Assembly: GCF_000236785.1 (NCBI RefSeq)
Contig: NZ_AGUF01000047.1
Span: 62,001 to 126,000, forward strand
DNA: 64,000 nt
Direction of reading: 5' to 3'
Source of the DNA: Achromobacter arsenitoxydans SY8
Lineage (GTDB): Bacteria; Pseudomonadota; Gammaproteobacteria; Burkholderiales; Burkholderiaceae_B
Shown here: positions 7,585 through 16,113 of the stretch, piece after piece
Layout: every line of letters starts with the position of its first letter
Position numbering within the stretch: position 1 is the stretch's first letter
Translations under genes and position numbers: made by a program
The notes under the pieces: generated by a model
Databases searched by the model: none
Seen by the model: only the letters and a program-made list of their open reading frames with translations
Told to the model about the DNA's origin: nothing

Positions 7585-8379
7585 TTAGATCAGCGCACTG
7601 CGGATCCGCGCCGACGCCATGTCGATCACCACCACGAACGCCACAATGATGATCATGACCGCGCAGGTCTCGGCATAACGGAAGCTGCGGATGATTTCCC
7701 ACAGCACGGTGCCGATGCCGCCGGCGCCCACGATGCCCACCACCGACGCCGACCGCACATTCGATTCAAAGCGGTACAGCGAATACGAAATCCACAGCGG
7801 CAGCACCTGCGGAATCACGCCGTAGACGATTTCCTCGAGCGCATTCGCGCCGGTGGCGCGTACGCCCTCCACGGGCCGCGGGTCGATGGCTTCGACCGCT
7901 TCCGAGAACAGCTTGGCCAGGACGCCCGTCGTATGGACCCACAGGGCCAGCACGCCTGCGAACGGCCCCAGTCCCACCGCGACGATGAACAGCATCGCGA
8001 AGACCATTTCATTGATGGCGCGGCACGCGTCCATCAGGCGCCGCATCGGCTGATAGACCCAGGCGGGCACCATGTTCGACGAACACATCAGGCCCAGCGG
8101 CACGGCCACCACGATGGCCAGGAATGTGCCCCATACGGCGATCTGCACCGTGACGATCATCTCGTCCAGATACATGCGCCAGTCGCGGAAATTCGGCGGG
8201 AAGAAATCGGCGGCAAACTGCGCCATGTTGCCGGAGTCGCGCAGCAGGTCCAGCGGACGCATGTCGGCGCCCCGCCACGACATGACAAGTAGCGCCAGCA
8301 CGACGGCCCAGACTAGAAGGACCGGCAGCGACGAGCGCGGCGCGGCGGGCAGGCGGGAAGAATGCGTGGCCAGGTTCAT
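7585..8379 (-). CDS. phnE: PhnE, phosphonate ABC transporter permease
   Basis: The 264-residue inner-membrane permease pairs with PhnC and PhnD. It has a first membrane segment at about residues 16-34 ([18 protein letters not shown]), several more in the binding-protein-dependent transport domain, and an EAA-type loop near residues 180-215 ([17 protein letters not shown]...[10 protein letters not shown]), where the ATPase docks. It is last in phnC-phnD-phnE, separated from phnD by a 77-bp gap with a 26-bp perfect palindrome. A single permease gene is present, as in E. coli. Confidence 0.93.
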   Translation of the reverse strand: MNLATHSSRLPAAPRSSLPVLLVWAVVLALLVMSWRGADMRPLDLLRDSGNMAQFAADFFPPNFRDWRMYLDEMIVTVQIAVWGTFLAIVVAVPLGLMCSSNMVPAWVYQPMRRLMDACRAINEMVFAMLFIVAVGLGPFAGVLALWVHTTGVLAKLFSEAVEAIDPRPVEGVRATGANALEEIVYGVIPQVLPLWISYSLYRFESNVRSASVVGIVGAGGIGTVLWEIIRSFRYAETCAVMIIIVAFVVVIDMASARIRSALI

Positions 8380-8418
8380 TGGGGGTGGGAGTCCGCTCGG
8401 GGTATGCGTGGAAAGGAC

Positions 8419-8444
8419 GCCGGCGCGCCCGCGGGCGCGCCGGC
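8419..8444 (-). repeat. Intercistronic 26-bp palindrome between phnD and phnE
   Basis: GCCGGCGCGCCC (8419-8430) and GGGCGCGCCGGC (8433-8444) are exact inverted arms around a GC dinucleotide. Located between the binding-protein gene and the permease gene, it can fold into a very stable hairpin in the phnCDE transcript. There is no T run, so it is more likely to block 3' decay or cause partial termination than to end the operon. Confidence 0.6.
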
Positions 8445-8456
8445 TCAGGGTAGTGC

Positions 8457-9440
8457 TTATTGCTTGGCCGCGGCCGGCTGGCCCAGGCTGGCCAGCTTGC
8501 CATCCAGTTCGGCCAGCTGCTTCTGCTTTTCAGCCTGACCCAGCGTCGCGTCAGCCTCGACCTTGGCCTTTTCGCGAGCCAGTTCGATCTGGCGGATGGG
8601 CACGAGCTGCTGGTTGTCCGACGCGCGGAAGCCCTTGTAGGTCAGCGCCTTCAGATTGGCCAGTTCGCGCTCGGCGTCCTTGCCCTTGCCGTAATTGATG
8701 AAGAAGTCGCGGATCTTGGTCTTCAGGTCGGCCGGCAGGTCGCTGCGCACCACCAGCGGATCGGCGGGAATCAGCGGCGACTTCCACAGCACGCGCACGC
8801 TGTCGTTGGCGTCCTTGCCGGTGTTCAGGCGATAGCGCTCCAGCGCCTCGGTGTTGTTGACGGCCACGTCCACCTGCTTGTTGATGACCGACAGCAGGTT
8901 GGCTTCGTGATTGCTGGCGCGCACCGTCTTGAAGAAGGTCTTGGGCTCGATCTTGTTGGCGGCCCACAGGTAGTAGCCGGGCACCGCGGTGCCGGACGTG
9001 GAGTTCGGATCACCCGCGCCGTAGCTCAGCTTGGCGCCATTCTTCAGGACGTCGTCCAGCGTCTTCAGGTTGCTGTCCTTGTTGACGATGAGCAGCGACC
9101 AATAGCCCGGGTTGCCGTCCTTGTCGATAACCGACGCGAACACCTCGCCCTTGGCGCGGTCGACGGCCTCGATGGCCGACTTGTTGCCGAACCAGCCCAT
9201 CTGCACCTTGTTGAAGCGCATGCCCTCGATGATGCCCGCGTAGTCCGAGGCGAAGAACGGCTTGACCGGCACGCCGATGGCGCGGCTCAGGTCGTCGATG
9301 ACGGGCTGCCAGACCGACTTCAGGTTGGTCGACGACTCCGTCGAGATGATGCCGAAATTCAGCGTCTTGGCGTCCTGCGCGTAGGCCTGCGTGGCCAGCG
9401 CCGCCGTGGCGATCAGGGTGAAGAAAGTTCTGCGTAGCAT
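8457..9440 (-). CDS. phnD: PhnD, periplasmic phosphonate-binding protein
   Basis: The 327-residue binding protein has a cleavable signal peptide ([21 protein letters not shown], about 21 residues). The mature start, [21 protein letters not shown], and the [12 protein letters not shown] and [15 protein letters not shown] segments are PhnD signatures. [19 protein letters not shown] matches the ligand-contacting loop. The C-terminus, residues about 285-327, is a charged Lys/Glu/Gln helix ([20 protein letters not shown]) typical of Gram-negative PhnD. It lies 32 bp after phnC. Confidence 0.95.
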   Translation of the reverse strand: MLRRTFFTLIATAALATQAYAQDAKTLNFGIISTESSTNLKSVWQPVIDDLSRAIGVPVKPFFASDYAGIIEGMRFNKVQMGWFGNKSAIEAVDRAKGEVFASVIDKDGNPGYWSLLIVNKDSNLKTLDDVLKNGAKLSYGAGDPNSTSGTAVPGYYLWAANKIEPKTFFKTVRASNHEANLLSVINKQVDVAVNNTEALERYRLNTGKDANDSVRVLWKSPLIPADPLVVRSDLPADLKTKIRDFFINYGKGKDAERELANLKALTYKGFRASDNQQLVPIRQIELAREKAKVEADATLGQAEKQKQLAELDGKLASLGQPAAAKQ

Positions 9441-9472
9441 GGAGGGCTCCGGGAAAGGTGGGGGCCAGGGTT

Positions 9473-10315
9473 TCAGGCGGCTTGCGCCAGTCGGGAAAGT
9501 CGCGCCGCAGCCGGCATGGCCGGCGCCTGCGGCGCGTATTCGGGAAGCAGTTCGTTCAGCTCGGATCCGTACAGGCTGCTCAGCATCGCGGGCGTCAGGT
9601 CCGCGGACGGGCCGTCGTAGACCACCTTGCCCTGCCGCAGCGCGACCACGCGCGGGCAGTAGCGCAGCGCCACGTCCACCTGGTGCAGCGACACCACGAC
9701 CGCCACCTTGCGGCTGCGGTTAATGTGCGCCAGCGTGTCCATCACGCGGCGCGAGGACTCGGGGTCGAGCGAGGCGATCGGCTCGTCGGCCAGGATGACG
9801 CGCGCGTTCTGCACCAGGGTGCGGGCAATCGCGGCGCGCTGCTGCTGGCCGCCCGACAGGGTGGAGGCGCGCTGAAATGCATAGTCGTCTATACCAACCT
9901 GGGCAAGAGCGTCCAGGCCCTGGCGCACTTCGTCGCGCAGGAACCAGCGGGTCAGGCTGCGCCACAGGGGCACCCGCGGCAGCATGCCGGTCAGGACATT
10001 GGTAATGACGGGCAGGCGGCCCACCAGATTGAACTGCTGGAACACGAAGCCGATGCCGGCCCGCGCGCCCCGCACGTCGCGGCTCAGGCGGCCATTGCGC
10101 TGGATTAGCCGGCCATTGACCGTGACGCTGCCGCTGCCCGCGTCGCCGGCCACGAAACCGGCCAGGTGGCGCAGCAGGGTCGACTTGCCGGAACCCGAAG
10201 CGCCCAGCAGCGCGACCATCTCGCCATCGGCCACCTGCAGGTTGACGCCGTCCAGCGCCCGCGCGCCGGCCTGGAATGACTTGCTGAGTCCTTGAACTTC
10301 GATGGCGTTCGTCAT
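9473..10315 (-). CDS. phnC: PhnC, phosphonate ABC transporter ATP-binding protein
   Basis: The 280-residue ATPase has Walker [10 protein letters not shown] (residues 38-46), a Q-loop in [13 protein letters not shown], the ABC signature LSGGQQQR, Walker B VILADEP and the switch His in SLHQVD. It is first in the phnCDE transcript. A Pho box lies 48 bp upstream of its start, so expression is expected under phosphate limitation. The last 30 residues, Ala/Pro-rich, extend beyond the typical PhnC core. Confidence 0.95.
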   Translation of the reverse strand: MTNAIEVQGLSKSFQAGARALDGVNLQVADGEMVALLGASGSGKSTLLRHLAGFVAGDAGSGSVTVNGRLIQRNGRLSRDVRGARAGIGFVFQQFNLVGRLPVITNVLTGMLPRVPLWRSLTRWFLRDEVRQGLDALAQVGIDDYAFQRASTLSGGQQQRAAIARTLVQNARVILADEPIASLDPESSRRVMDTLAHINRSRKVAVVVSLHQVDVALRYCPRVVALRQGKVVYDGPSADLTPAMLSSLYGSELNELLPEYAPQAPAMPAAARLSRLAQAA

Positions 10316-10363
10316 CGCCAGATCCCCTTGGATGTGTTCATGGGCGCATTCTGTTTACGCGGC

Positions 10364-10381
10364 ATGACAGCAAGATGACCT
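10364..10381 (-). promoter_or_regulatory. Pho box upstream of phnCDE
   Basis: Read on the minus strand, the sequence is AGGTCAT-CTTG-CTGTCAT. This is two 7-bp PhoB repeats with the canonical 4-bp spacer; the second repeat is a perfect CTGTCAT and the first matches at five of seven positions. It ends 48 bp before the phnC start. A TAAACA element about 6 bp downstream could be the -10, as in PhoB-dependent promoters where the box replaces the -35. Confidence 0.8.
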
Positions 10382-10510
10382 GAAAATCAAAACATTTGGC
10401 GTAAATTGGGGACGCCGGAACGAACTGAAAGACGTCTGTCACAAAACCCGGTTCGCACGCGCTGCGGCGCAGGTATATTGAAGTTGTTCCCCACTCGCTT
10501 GGCGCTCATC

Positions 10511-10963
10511 ATGATCAAAGGTTCCTGCCTGTGCGGCCGGGTTGCGTACGAGATCAACGGTCCGCTCACCAACGCCCTCAACTGCCACTGCGTCATGTGC
10601 CGCAAGTCGCACGGCGCCGCCTTCCGCAGCCGCGCCACCGTCCAGGCCAAGGACTTCGCCTGGACCCAGGGAGAAAACCACGTCACCTGGTATTCCTCGT
10701 CGCCCGGCAGCTACCGCGGTTTTTGCGAGGCCTGCGGCACGCCCCTGCTCAGCCGCTTCGACCAGACGCCCGATGTCTACGGCCTGCCGCTGGGCGCCCT
10801 GGACGACGATCCGGGCGTCAAGCCCGAGGCGCACTGCCACGTTTCCAGCAAGGCGCCGTGGTTCGACATCACGGACGACCTGCCGCAGCATCCAGGCCCC
10901 ATCGACGAGCCCCCCGACCACCAGGCGCAGATATCCCACCTGACCTTTTCGCACGGACGATGA
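10511..10963 (+). CDS. GFA / CENP-V family zinc protein
   Basis: The 150-residue protein belongs to the glutathione-dependent formaldehyde-activating (GFA) family. Zinc ligands are visible: CLCG at residues 6-9, CHCVMC at about residues 26-31, and CEACG near residue 75. The name of the family reflects one studied member; most members have no known substrate. The start was placed at the ATG before IKGSCLCGRV, the normal family N-terminus, although the frame is open about 100 bp further upstream. An SRPBCC gene follows 37 bp downstream on the same strand. Confidence 0.85.
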   Translation: MIKGSCLCGRVAYEINGPLTNALNCHCVMCRKSHGAAFRSRATVQAKDFAWTQGENHVTWYSSSPGSYRGFCEACGTPLLSRFDQTPDVYGLPLGALDDDPGVKPEAHCHVSSKAPWFDITDDLPQHPGPIDEPPDHQAQISHLTFSHGR

Positions 10964-11000
10964 GGGCAGGCCCGGCTCGCGCCTCCCACAGGAGATTGAT

Positions 11001-11540
11001 ATGAACGACCACGGCGTCGTACTGGACCCCGCCACCCTGCGCTTCACACGCGAGCTGCCCGCCAGCGTCCCGCAGGTCTGGACCTGGCTGACCGAATCCG
11101 AAAAGCGCGGCCGGTGGCTGGCGTCGGGCGACATGGAATTGGTCGAAGGCGGCGGGGTCACCCTGAGATTCCTGCACACGGACCTGTCGTCCGTGCGGGA
11201 ACCCACGCCCGAGGCCTACAAGCCCTACGAAGACGGCGTCACGACCCAGGGCCTGATCACCCGCTGCGAGCCGCCGCATTTGCTGGCCTACACCTGGGGC
11301 GGCTCTGCGGGTTCGCCGTCCGAAGTCACGTTTGAACTGTCCCCGCTAGATGAAGGGACTCTGCTCGTGCTCACGCACCGCAAGCTCGCCAGCCGTGCCG
11401 ACATGATCGACGTAGCCGGCGGCTGGCACACCCACCTGAACGTGCTGGCCGCCAGGCTGGCCGGGCGCGAACCTGGCCCGTTCTGGTCGGCCATTGCGGC
11501 CCGGGAAGCCGAATACCAGGCGCGCATCCCCCGCTCCTAA
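11001..11540 (+). CDS. SRPBCC / AHSA1-like domain protein
   Basis: This 179-residue protein has the START/Bet v1-like fold seen in AHSA1 and polyketide-cyclase families. It has ASVPQVWTWLTESEKRGRWLAS near the start, a beta-rich middle, TFELSPLDEGTLLVLTHRKLA, and a C-terminal helix with GGWHTHLNVLAARLAG. A good ribosome-binding site (AGGAG, 7 nt before the ATG) supports the start. It probably binds a hydrophobic ligand in the cytoplasm; the ligand is unknown. It follows the GFA gene closely and may be co-transcribed. Confidence 0.8.
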   Translation: MNDHGVVLDPATLRFTRELPASVPQVWTWLTESEKRGRWLASGDMELVEGGGVTLRFLHTDLSSVREPTPEAYKPYEDGVTTQGLITRCEPPHLLAYTWGGSAGSPSEVTFELSPLDEGTLLVLTHRKLASRADMIDVAGGWHTHLNVLAARLAGREPGPFWSAIAAREAEYQARIPRS

Positions 11541-12055
11541 AGTCGTTCAAGCGCAACTATCACGGGATGGCCGGGCATAAAAACTGGCTAATCGGCCCGC
11601 TTTGCAGTAACATAAGCCCGTGATTTTTCCGCAAAAACCGGGCTTCGGTCACTCTGCGTGCCAACCTGTAGCGCCAGCGGGACGGCGCTAATGGAAGCGC
11701 GCCAGCTACGCCAACTGCATCCGGTTTTTCTTGGGCGAACCCCACCACTGCCAATCGCGCCGCCGCAACCCTCGCGGCGCAAGGCATTGCAGCAGACGCT
11801 CCAACCCGCTTCTTCCGGCAACGTGCGCAAAACGCCGCTGCCGCGACCAAGGCGCGCCCCGCGCGCACTTACCCTCGGGGCGCGAGTATCCGCCATTTCA
11901 GACATCCGCTGGATGCCGTGGCCCATACCCGCGCTTGCCCGGACGTTTTTACGTTCAAACCGCTGGACCTGGTTATCTGTGTCCAACGCGCGTGCCGCCT
12001 TGAGCGGCGCGCCATGCCGCCGGCATGGCTGCGCGTATTGATCAAGGAGTAGAGA
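11541..12055 (+). other. 515-bp gap: structured long leader region of infA
   Basis: I find no credible gene here; the open frames on both strands lack family resemblance, and several are shadows with Arg/Ala/Pro-rich content. Two hairpins stand out. One is AAGCCCG (11614-11620) / CGGGCTT (11639-11645) with an inner TTTTT/AAAAA pairing. The other is CCATGCC (12012-12018) / GGCATGG (12022-12028), ending 15 bases before the infA Shine-Dalgarno AAGGAG (12044-12049). The region may be a long 5' UTR or hide a small RNA. Confidence 0.4.
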
Positions 12056-12319
12056 ATGGCTAAAGAAGAACTCATCGAACTGGATGGCATCGTTGACGAA
12101 GTGCTGCCCGATAGCCGCTACCGCGTTAAGCTGGACAACGGCATCGAAGTCGGCGCCTACGCCTCCGGCCGCATCCGCAAGCACCGCATCCGCATCCTGG
12201 CGGGCGATCGCGTGACCCTGGAAATGTCTCCGTACGACCTGACCAAGGGCCGGATCAACTTCCGCCACAAGGACGAGCGCGCCCCCGCGCCGCAGCGTCC
12301 GCAGCAATACCGCCGTTAA
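12056..12319 (+). CDS. infA: Translation initiation factor IF-1 (extended form)
   Basis: The 87-residue S1-like OB-fold protein aligns along its first 72 residues with IF-1: [17 protein letters not shown]-like [21 protein letters not shown] and [13 protein letters not shown]. About 15 extra residues rich in Pro, Gln and Arg follow. A strong Shine-Dalgarno site precedes the ATG. Betaproteobacteria often have a ribosomal-operon infA and a second, stand-alone infA; this monocistronic copy with a tail looks like the second. It occupies the ribosomal A site during initiation with IF-2 and IF-3. Confidence 0.93.
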   Translation: MAKEELIELDGIVDEVLPDSRYRVKLDNGIEVGAYASGRIRKHRIRILAGDRVTLEMSPYDLTKGRINFRHKDERAPAPQRPQQYRR

Positions 12320-12472
12320 GCCGGGCTGCCGGCCCGGCGCCGGCTCCCCAGCCCTGCAGCCCGCGAATCTTAAGCCGGTGACGCGAACTGCCGTAATGCG
12401 TGGAACGCCCGTTCATGAAAGAATGGCGGTCCCCGCCTGGCGCGACGCCGGGCCGGATACGCACGAAGCACG

Positions 12473-12760
12473 ATGGATCTGAAAGAAGAATTGCAAGCCG
12501 CCGCAGACCAGCTTGCCCTGGCGCGAAAACGATTCGTGAGGGGCGAGGATGGACTGCGCCTGCTGCGCCAGTCGCGCGAGGCCTTCATCAACAGCCTGCG
12601 CAACACCGGCCTGACCTACGCCGAAGCCAAGACCAAGTACGACAACTGCCTGGACGACCAGGAAGCCGGGCATCTGCACGTCCGGCAACAGATGGAGTAT
12701 GCCGAACGCATGCACCAGTTCGTGCTGAACCGGATCGCGCTGCAGGCCGCGCAGGCCTGA
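12473..12760 (+). CDS. Small conserved hypothetical protein, helical
   Basis: This 95-residue acidic/charged protein is predicted nearly all helix (MDLKEELQAAADQLALARKRF start, then LRQSREAFINSLRNTGLTYAE). It has no signal peptide, membrane segment or known motif, apart from a single Cys in KYDNCLDD. I do not recognise a family. The ATG matches an abrupt change to coding base usage. It is alone, convergent with the M23 peptidase gene 15 bp downstream, and 153 bp after infA. Confidence 0.6.
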   Translation: MDLKEELQAAADQLALARKRFVRGEDGLRLLRQSREAFINSLRNTGLTYAEAKTKYDNCLDDQEAGHLHVRQQMEYAERMHQFVLNRIALQAAQA

Positions 12761-12775
12761 AGCGCCTCCCGCGTA

Positions 12776-13642
12776 TCAGGGCTTGAACGCCCCGATGAAG
12801 ATGGCCGGATCGACGCGCGCGTCGTTCAGGCTGACATTCCAGTGCAGATGCGGGCCGGTCGCCCGCCCCGTTGCCCCCACCTTGCCCACCACGCCGCCAC
12901 GCGGCACCTCGTCGCCGACTTTCACGTCGATGGCGGACATGTGGCAGAACATGCTGACGAAGCCCTGGCCATGGTCCAGGAACACCGTCTTGCCATTGAA
13001 GAAGTAATCTCCCACCAGCACGACCACGCCGGCAGCCGGCGCCTTGATGGGCGTCCCCGCCGGCACGGCGAAGTCCAGCCCCGAATGGGGGTTGCGCTCT
13101 TGGCCGTTGAAAAAGCGGCGCAGGCCGAACGGGCTGGACAGGCGGCCGCCATTGACCGGCCGGTCCAGCAGCAGATTGCTGGGCGTGACGCCCGCCCGGT
13201 AGCCGCGGTTGGCCGCGCTCTGCTCGGCCATCTCGCGTTCGATGCGCTTCATGTCGTCCGGATTGGGATCGACCTGGCGCGGGTTTTTCAACGTAATGTG
13301 CTGCGCCACGTACTTCTTGGAGCCGACCGTGAACGCGACCTTGCGCGGGCCCTTCGCGTCCTTGACGTCGATCTGTTGCTGGCCGGGCTTCACGCTGAGC
13401 GGGATGCCGACCACCGCGATCCACTGCCTGCCCTCTTCGCGCACGACCAGCACGCGGCGGTTCAGGTAGCTGACTTCGGGCGCGCGGTCGCCGTCGCCCA
13501 GCGCCAGCACCGCCACGCCGCCCGGCACCCGGGCATCAAGCTTGCGGCTGATATAGCCTTCCTGCTGCGCGCGCGCCGGCCAGCCCAGGCAGACGGCGGC
13601 TGCGGCCAGGCCAGCCCGCAGGATGTCGCGGCGTTCAATCAT
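12776..13642 (-). CDS. M23 family metallopeptidase (LytM domain), exported
   Basis: This 288-residue peptidoglycan-directed zinc endopeptidase has the M23 signature HxxxD in NPHSGLDFAVPAGTPI, the loop around YFFNGKTVFLDHGQGF, and the final HxH in GPHLHWNVSLN. Before it comes a beta-rich domain of about 120 residues. The N-terminus IERRDILRAGLAAAAVCLGWPARA looks like a twin-arginine or Sec signal. I chose the ATG at 13642, 5 bp after the upstream lipoprotein's stop; a GTG at 13657 in frame is the alternative. Whether the zinc site is active is supported by all three ligands being present. Confidence 0.88.
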   Translation of the reverse strand: MIERRDILRAGLAAAAVCLGWPARAQQEGYISRKLDARVPGGVAVLALGDGDRAPEVSYLNRRVLVVREEGRQWIAVVGIPLSVKPGQQQIDVKDAKGPRKVAFTVGSKKYVAQHITLKNPRQVDPNPDDMKRIEREMAEQSAANRGYRAGVTPSNLLLDRPVNGGRLSSPFGLRRFFNGQERNPHSGLDFAVPAGTPIKAPAAGVVVLVGDYFFNGKTVFLDHGQGFVSMFCHMSAIDVKVGDEVPRGGVVGKVGATGRATGPHLHWNVSLNDARVDPAIFIGAFKP

Positions 13643-13647
13643 GGCGC

Positions 13648-13986
13648 TTACAGGCACAGGTTGGCGGGTTCGATCATGCTCTGGTCGCGTCGGGCGATCC
13701 GCGTGGACAGGCGCACCTCTGTCTTGCCCTTCCAGTGGATGGTCGACAGCACGGCCTCGACGCCCAGGCTGTCTTCCTGGACCAGTTCAAAGCCATTGCG
13801 CACCGCAGTCTGCTTGAAATTGACGCCCTGGGCCTTCCAGGCGTCGGCCACGCACTGCGTGTAGTCCTCGGCCGTGCGCTGGGTGGAGCCATAGAAGACG
13901 GGATCACGATCGCGCACATCTTTGACGTTGGCGCAGGCGGACAGGGCGGCCAGGACGGCGAGGGACAGGACGATGCGAACCTTCAT
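13648..13986 (-). CDS. Small putative outer-membrane lipoprotein
   Basis: The 112-residue protein has a lipoprotein signal peptide with lipobox LSAC (Cys18), followed by NVKDVRDRDPVFYGSTQRTAEDYTQC. The mature part contains two more Cys residues (about 45 and 111), possibly a disulfide. I recognise it only as a conserved Bordetella/Achromobacter-type lipoprotein of unknown role. It lies directly upstream of the M23 peptidase and probably shares its transcript, which hints at a cell-envelope function. Confidence 0.7.
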   Translation of the reverse strand: MKVRIVLSLAVLAALSACANVKDVRDRDPVFYGSTQRTAEDYTQCVADAWKAQGVNFKQTAVRNGFELVQEDSLGVEAVLSTIHWKGKTEVRLSTRIARRDQSMIEPANLCL

Positions 13987-14077
13987 GACTATTGGACTCT
14001 ACTCGGGCTAGGGGATGGATCGGGGCGGCCAACTATAACGCACGGCCCCGGCGGGCCCGTGTGCGCGGACGTTGGCC

Positions 14078-14710
14078 TCAGGCTTGCGGCGCCCGCCGGG
14101 CGGACTTGGGACGGAAGGCCGCGATGACCTCCGCGCGGGTTTCGGCGTACGGGCCGCCGATCAGGTCGATGCAATAGGGAATGGCGGCGAAGATGCCCGG
14201 CACAAGGACGGCGCCGTCTTCGGCCTTCAGGCCCTCCAGGGTTTCGCGTATGGACTTGGGCTGGCCGGGAAGGTTCACGATCAGGGCGGCATGGCCGTCG
14301 GTTTCGCGGATGACCGCCACCTGACGCGACAGGATGGCCGTGGGCACGAAACGCAGGCTGATCTGGCGCATCTGCTCGCCGAAGCCCGGCATTTCCTTGG
14401 TGCCGACCGCCAGCGTCGCCTCGGGGGTGACATCGCGCCGCGCGGGCCCCGTGCCTCCGGTGGTCAGGACCAGATCGCAGCCGCACACGTCGACCAGTTC
14501 GATCAGGGTGTCGGAGATGCCGGCGGCCTCGTCAGGAATCAGCCGGTCCACCGCCTGCCAGGGTGAAGCCAGCGCGCCGCCCAGCCATTCTCGTAGTGCG
14601 GGCAGCCCCTGGTCCTGGTAGGCGCCGGTGGAGGCGCGGTCGGATACAGACACCAGCCCCACGATCAATTCATCGGGGTGGCTGCGGACGATACGGGTAG
14701 GCACGGTCAT
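14078..14710 (-). CDS. mog: Mog, molybdopterin adenylyltransferase
   Basis: The 210-residue protein adenylylates molybdopterin before molybdenum insertion. The MoaB/Mog signature TTGGTGPARRDVTPEAT is clear, as are VSVSDRASTGAYQDQG at the start of the domain and LPGQPKSIRETLEGL near the end. Its length favours Mog over the shorter MoaB. The ATG at 14710 was chosen because the protein before it has no family match. The same window encodes NasA, a molybdenum cofactor enzyme, but 33 kb away. Confidence 0.9.
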   Translation of the reverse strand: MTVPTRIVRSHPDELIVGLVSVSDRASTGAYQDQGLPALREWLGGALASPWQAVDRLIPDEAAGISDTLIELVDVCGCDLVLTTGGTGPARRDVTPEATLAVGTKEMPGFGEQMRQISLRFVPTAILSRQVAVIRETDGHAALIVNLPGQPKSIRETLEGLKAEDGAVLVPGIFAAIPYCIDLIGGPYAETRAEVIAAFRPKSARRAPQA

Positions 14711-14988
14711 GGGCGGCGTAGGGCAATTCAGCGGTGGGACGCCGCGGACAGCGGCGCGGGTTGCGGTCAATCCTGGAAATCCAGAAGCGGCGCGCGACAA
14801 CGATGCTATCGCATTCTCCGCCCGGAGGCCGGCCGGCCCTGTCGGCACGCCCGGCCTCCCGGGTGTGGCAAAAAGGCGAATCGGCGCGCCTACCAGGGTT
14901 TACAGCGCTTGTCCCTGTCATGGACGCTGGATAACATCCGCTAACAATCGCGGCCTTTGCCCAGGCCGCCGCGCTTTTTCGGATTCCC

Positions 14989-16113
14989 ATGTTCAAACGC
15001 ACTCTCCGGCAGCACGCCCTGGCTGCGGCGCTGACCCTGTCCGCGGCCGTAGCGGCCGGCTGGGGAGCCCTGCACGCGCTCGCGCTGAAAACCGAGCCGG
15101 TGCCGGCCGCCGCGCCCGGCATCTACATCCCCAACCTGGGCAATACGCTGGACGAGCAGACGCGCAACCTGTCGCGGCTCAGCCAGGCGCTGCGCACCGG
15201 AGACCGGCTGGTGATCCTGGGGTCTTCGGAACTGACCAGCAACGACCTGCGCTTCGTGCCCTACCGCTATCTGGCCGACGAACTGCAGATGCCCGTGCTG
15301 GCCTACGGCCATTCGGGCTTCCAGTCGCTGGGCATGCAACTGGTGCTGGCGGCGCTGGCCGACGACCTGTCGCCGGCCTCGCGCGTGGTCGTGATGCTGT
15401 CGCCGGGCTGGTTCGACGGCGACGGCGGACTGGGCCCGGACGAATTCAAGGAACACGCCAATCCGCTCCTGCCCCGCCTGCTGCGGCAGCCCGAAGGCCG
15501 GGCGCAGATGGCCCGCTGGCTGGACGACAAGGGCGACGCCGGCGTGCTGTGGTCCATGGCGGCCGAACAGGCCTACGTATTCCGCCAGCGCCTGGCCGGG
15601 CTCTGGTCGCCGGCTCATGCCGCGCCCGCCCCCGAGCCGGAACGCCAGGGTCCCGCAGCGGCGGCCCGCGTGGTGGACTGGGACGCCCTGGCGGGCGAGG
15701 CCCAGGCGGCCGAGCAATCGCAAATGACCGGCAACCGCTACGCCGTGCGCGACGAGTTCTTCAACAAATACCTGCGCGCCATCCCAGAAGGCGGCAAGAC
15801 CGCCTACCTGCCCCAGCCGCTCACCGGCCGCGACGAACTGCGCGAGCTCACCGCCTTGATGGCCCTGCTGCGCGGGCGCGGCGTCGACGCCCTGTTCGTC
15901 ATGCAGCCCCTGCATCCCATGGTGTTCAAGGACCTGGACCGCTTCGAGCCGGTCCAGCGCCAGGTCGCCGCGCTGTGCCAGCGCTATGCGATGACCTGCA
16001 TGGACATGTACGACGCGCCCTTCGAGGTGGGGACGCTGCGCGACGTCCAACACCTGGGCGAACTGGGCTGGCTGCGCGTCAACCAGAAGATTGCCGAGGT
16101 ATTCCGCCCATGA
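14989..16113 (+). CDS. DltD-like acyl-transfer protein (SGNH/GDSL fold)
   Basis: The 374-residue protein has an N-terminal membrane anchor (about residues 10-30) and an exported domain. The nucleophile block is LGSSELTSNDLRF (Ser79 or Ser80), and the C-terminal Asp-His pair is RDVQHLGELGW (Asp352, His355), the DltD arrangement. DltD transfers D-alanine to lipoteichoic acid in Gram-positive bacteria; a dlt-like locus in Bordetella has been linked to envelope D-alanylation and antimicrobial-peptide resistance. Neither dltA, dltB nor dltC is nearby: mog lies upstream divergently and pit downstream. The stop overlaps the next 41-codon gene by 4 bases. Confidence 0.82.
   Translation: MFKRTLRQHALAAALTLSAAVAAGWGALHALALKTEPVPAAAPGIYIPNLGNTLDEQTRNLSRLSQALRTGDRLVILGSSELTSNDLRFVPYRYLADELQMPVLAYGHSGFQSLGMQLVLAALADDLSPASRVVVMLSPGWFDGDGGLGPDEFKEHANPLLPRLLRQPEGRAQMARWLDDKGDAGVLWSMAAEQAYVFRQRLAGLWSPAHAAPAPEPERQGPAAAARVVDWDALAGEAQAAEQSQMTGNRYAVRDEFFNKYLRAIPEGGKTAYLPQPLTGRDELRELTALMALLRGRGVDALFVMQPLHPMVFKDLDRFEPVQRQVAALCQRYAMTCMDMYDAPFEVGTLRDVQHLGELGWLRVNQKIAEVFRP

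Noticed and set aside
11658-12041. A 127-codon plus-strand open frame in the infA upstream gap
   Set aside because: Composition is Pro/Arg/Ala/Thr-rich, no ribosome-binding site is seen, and nothing in it looks like a protein family.
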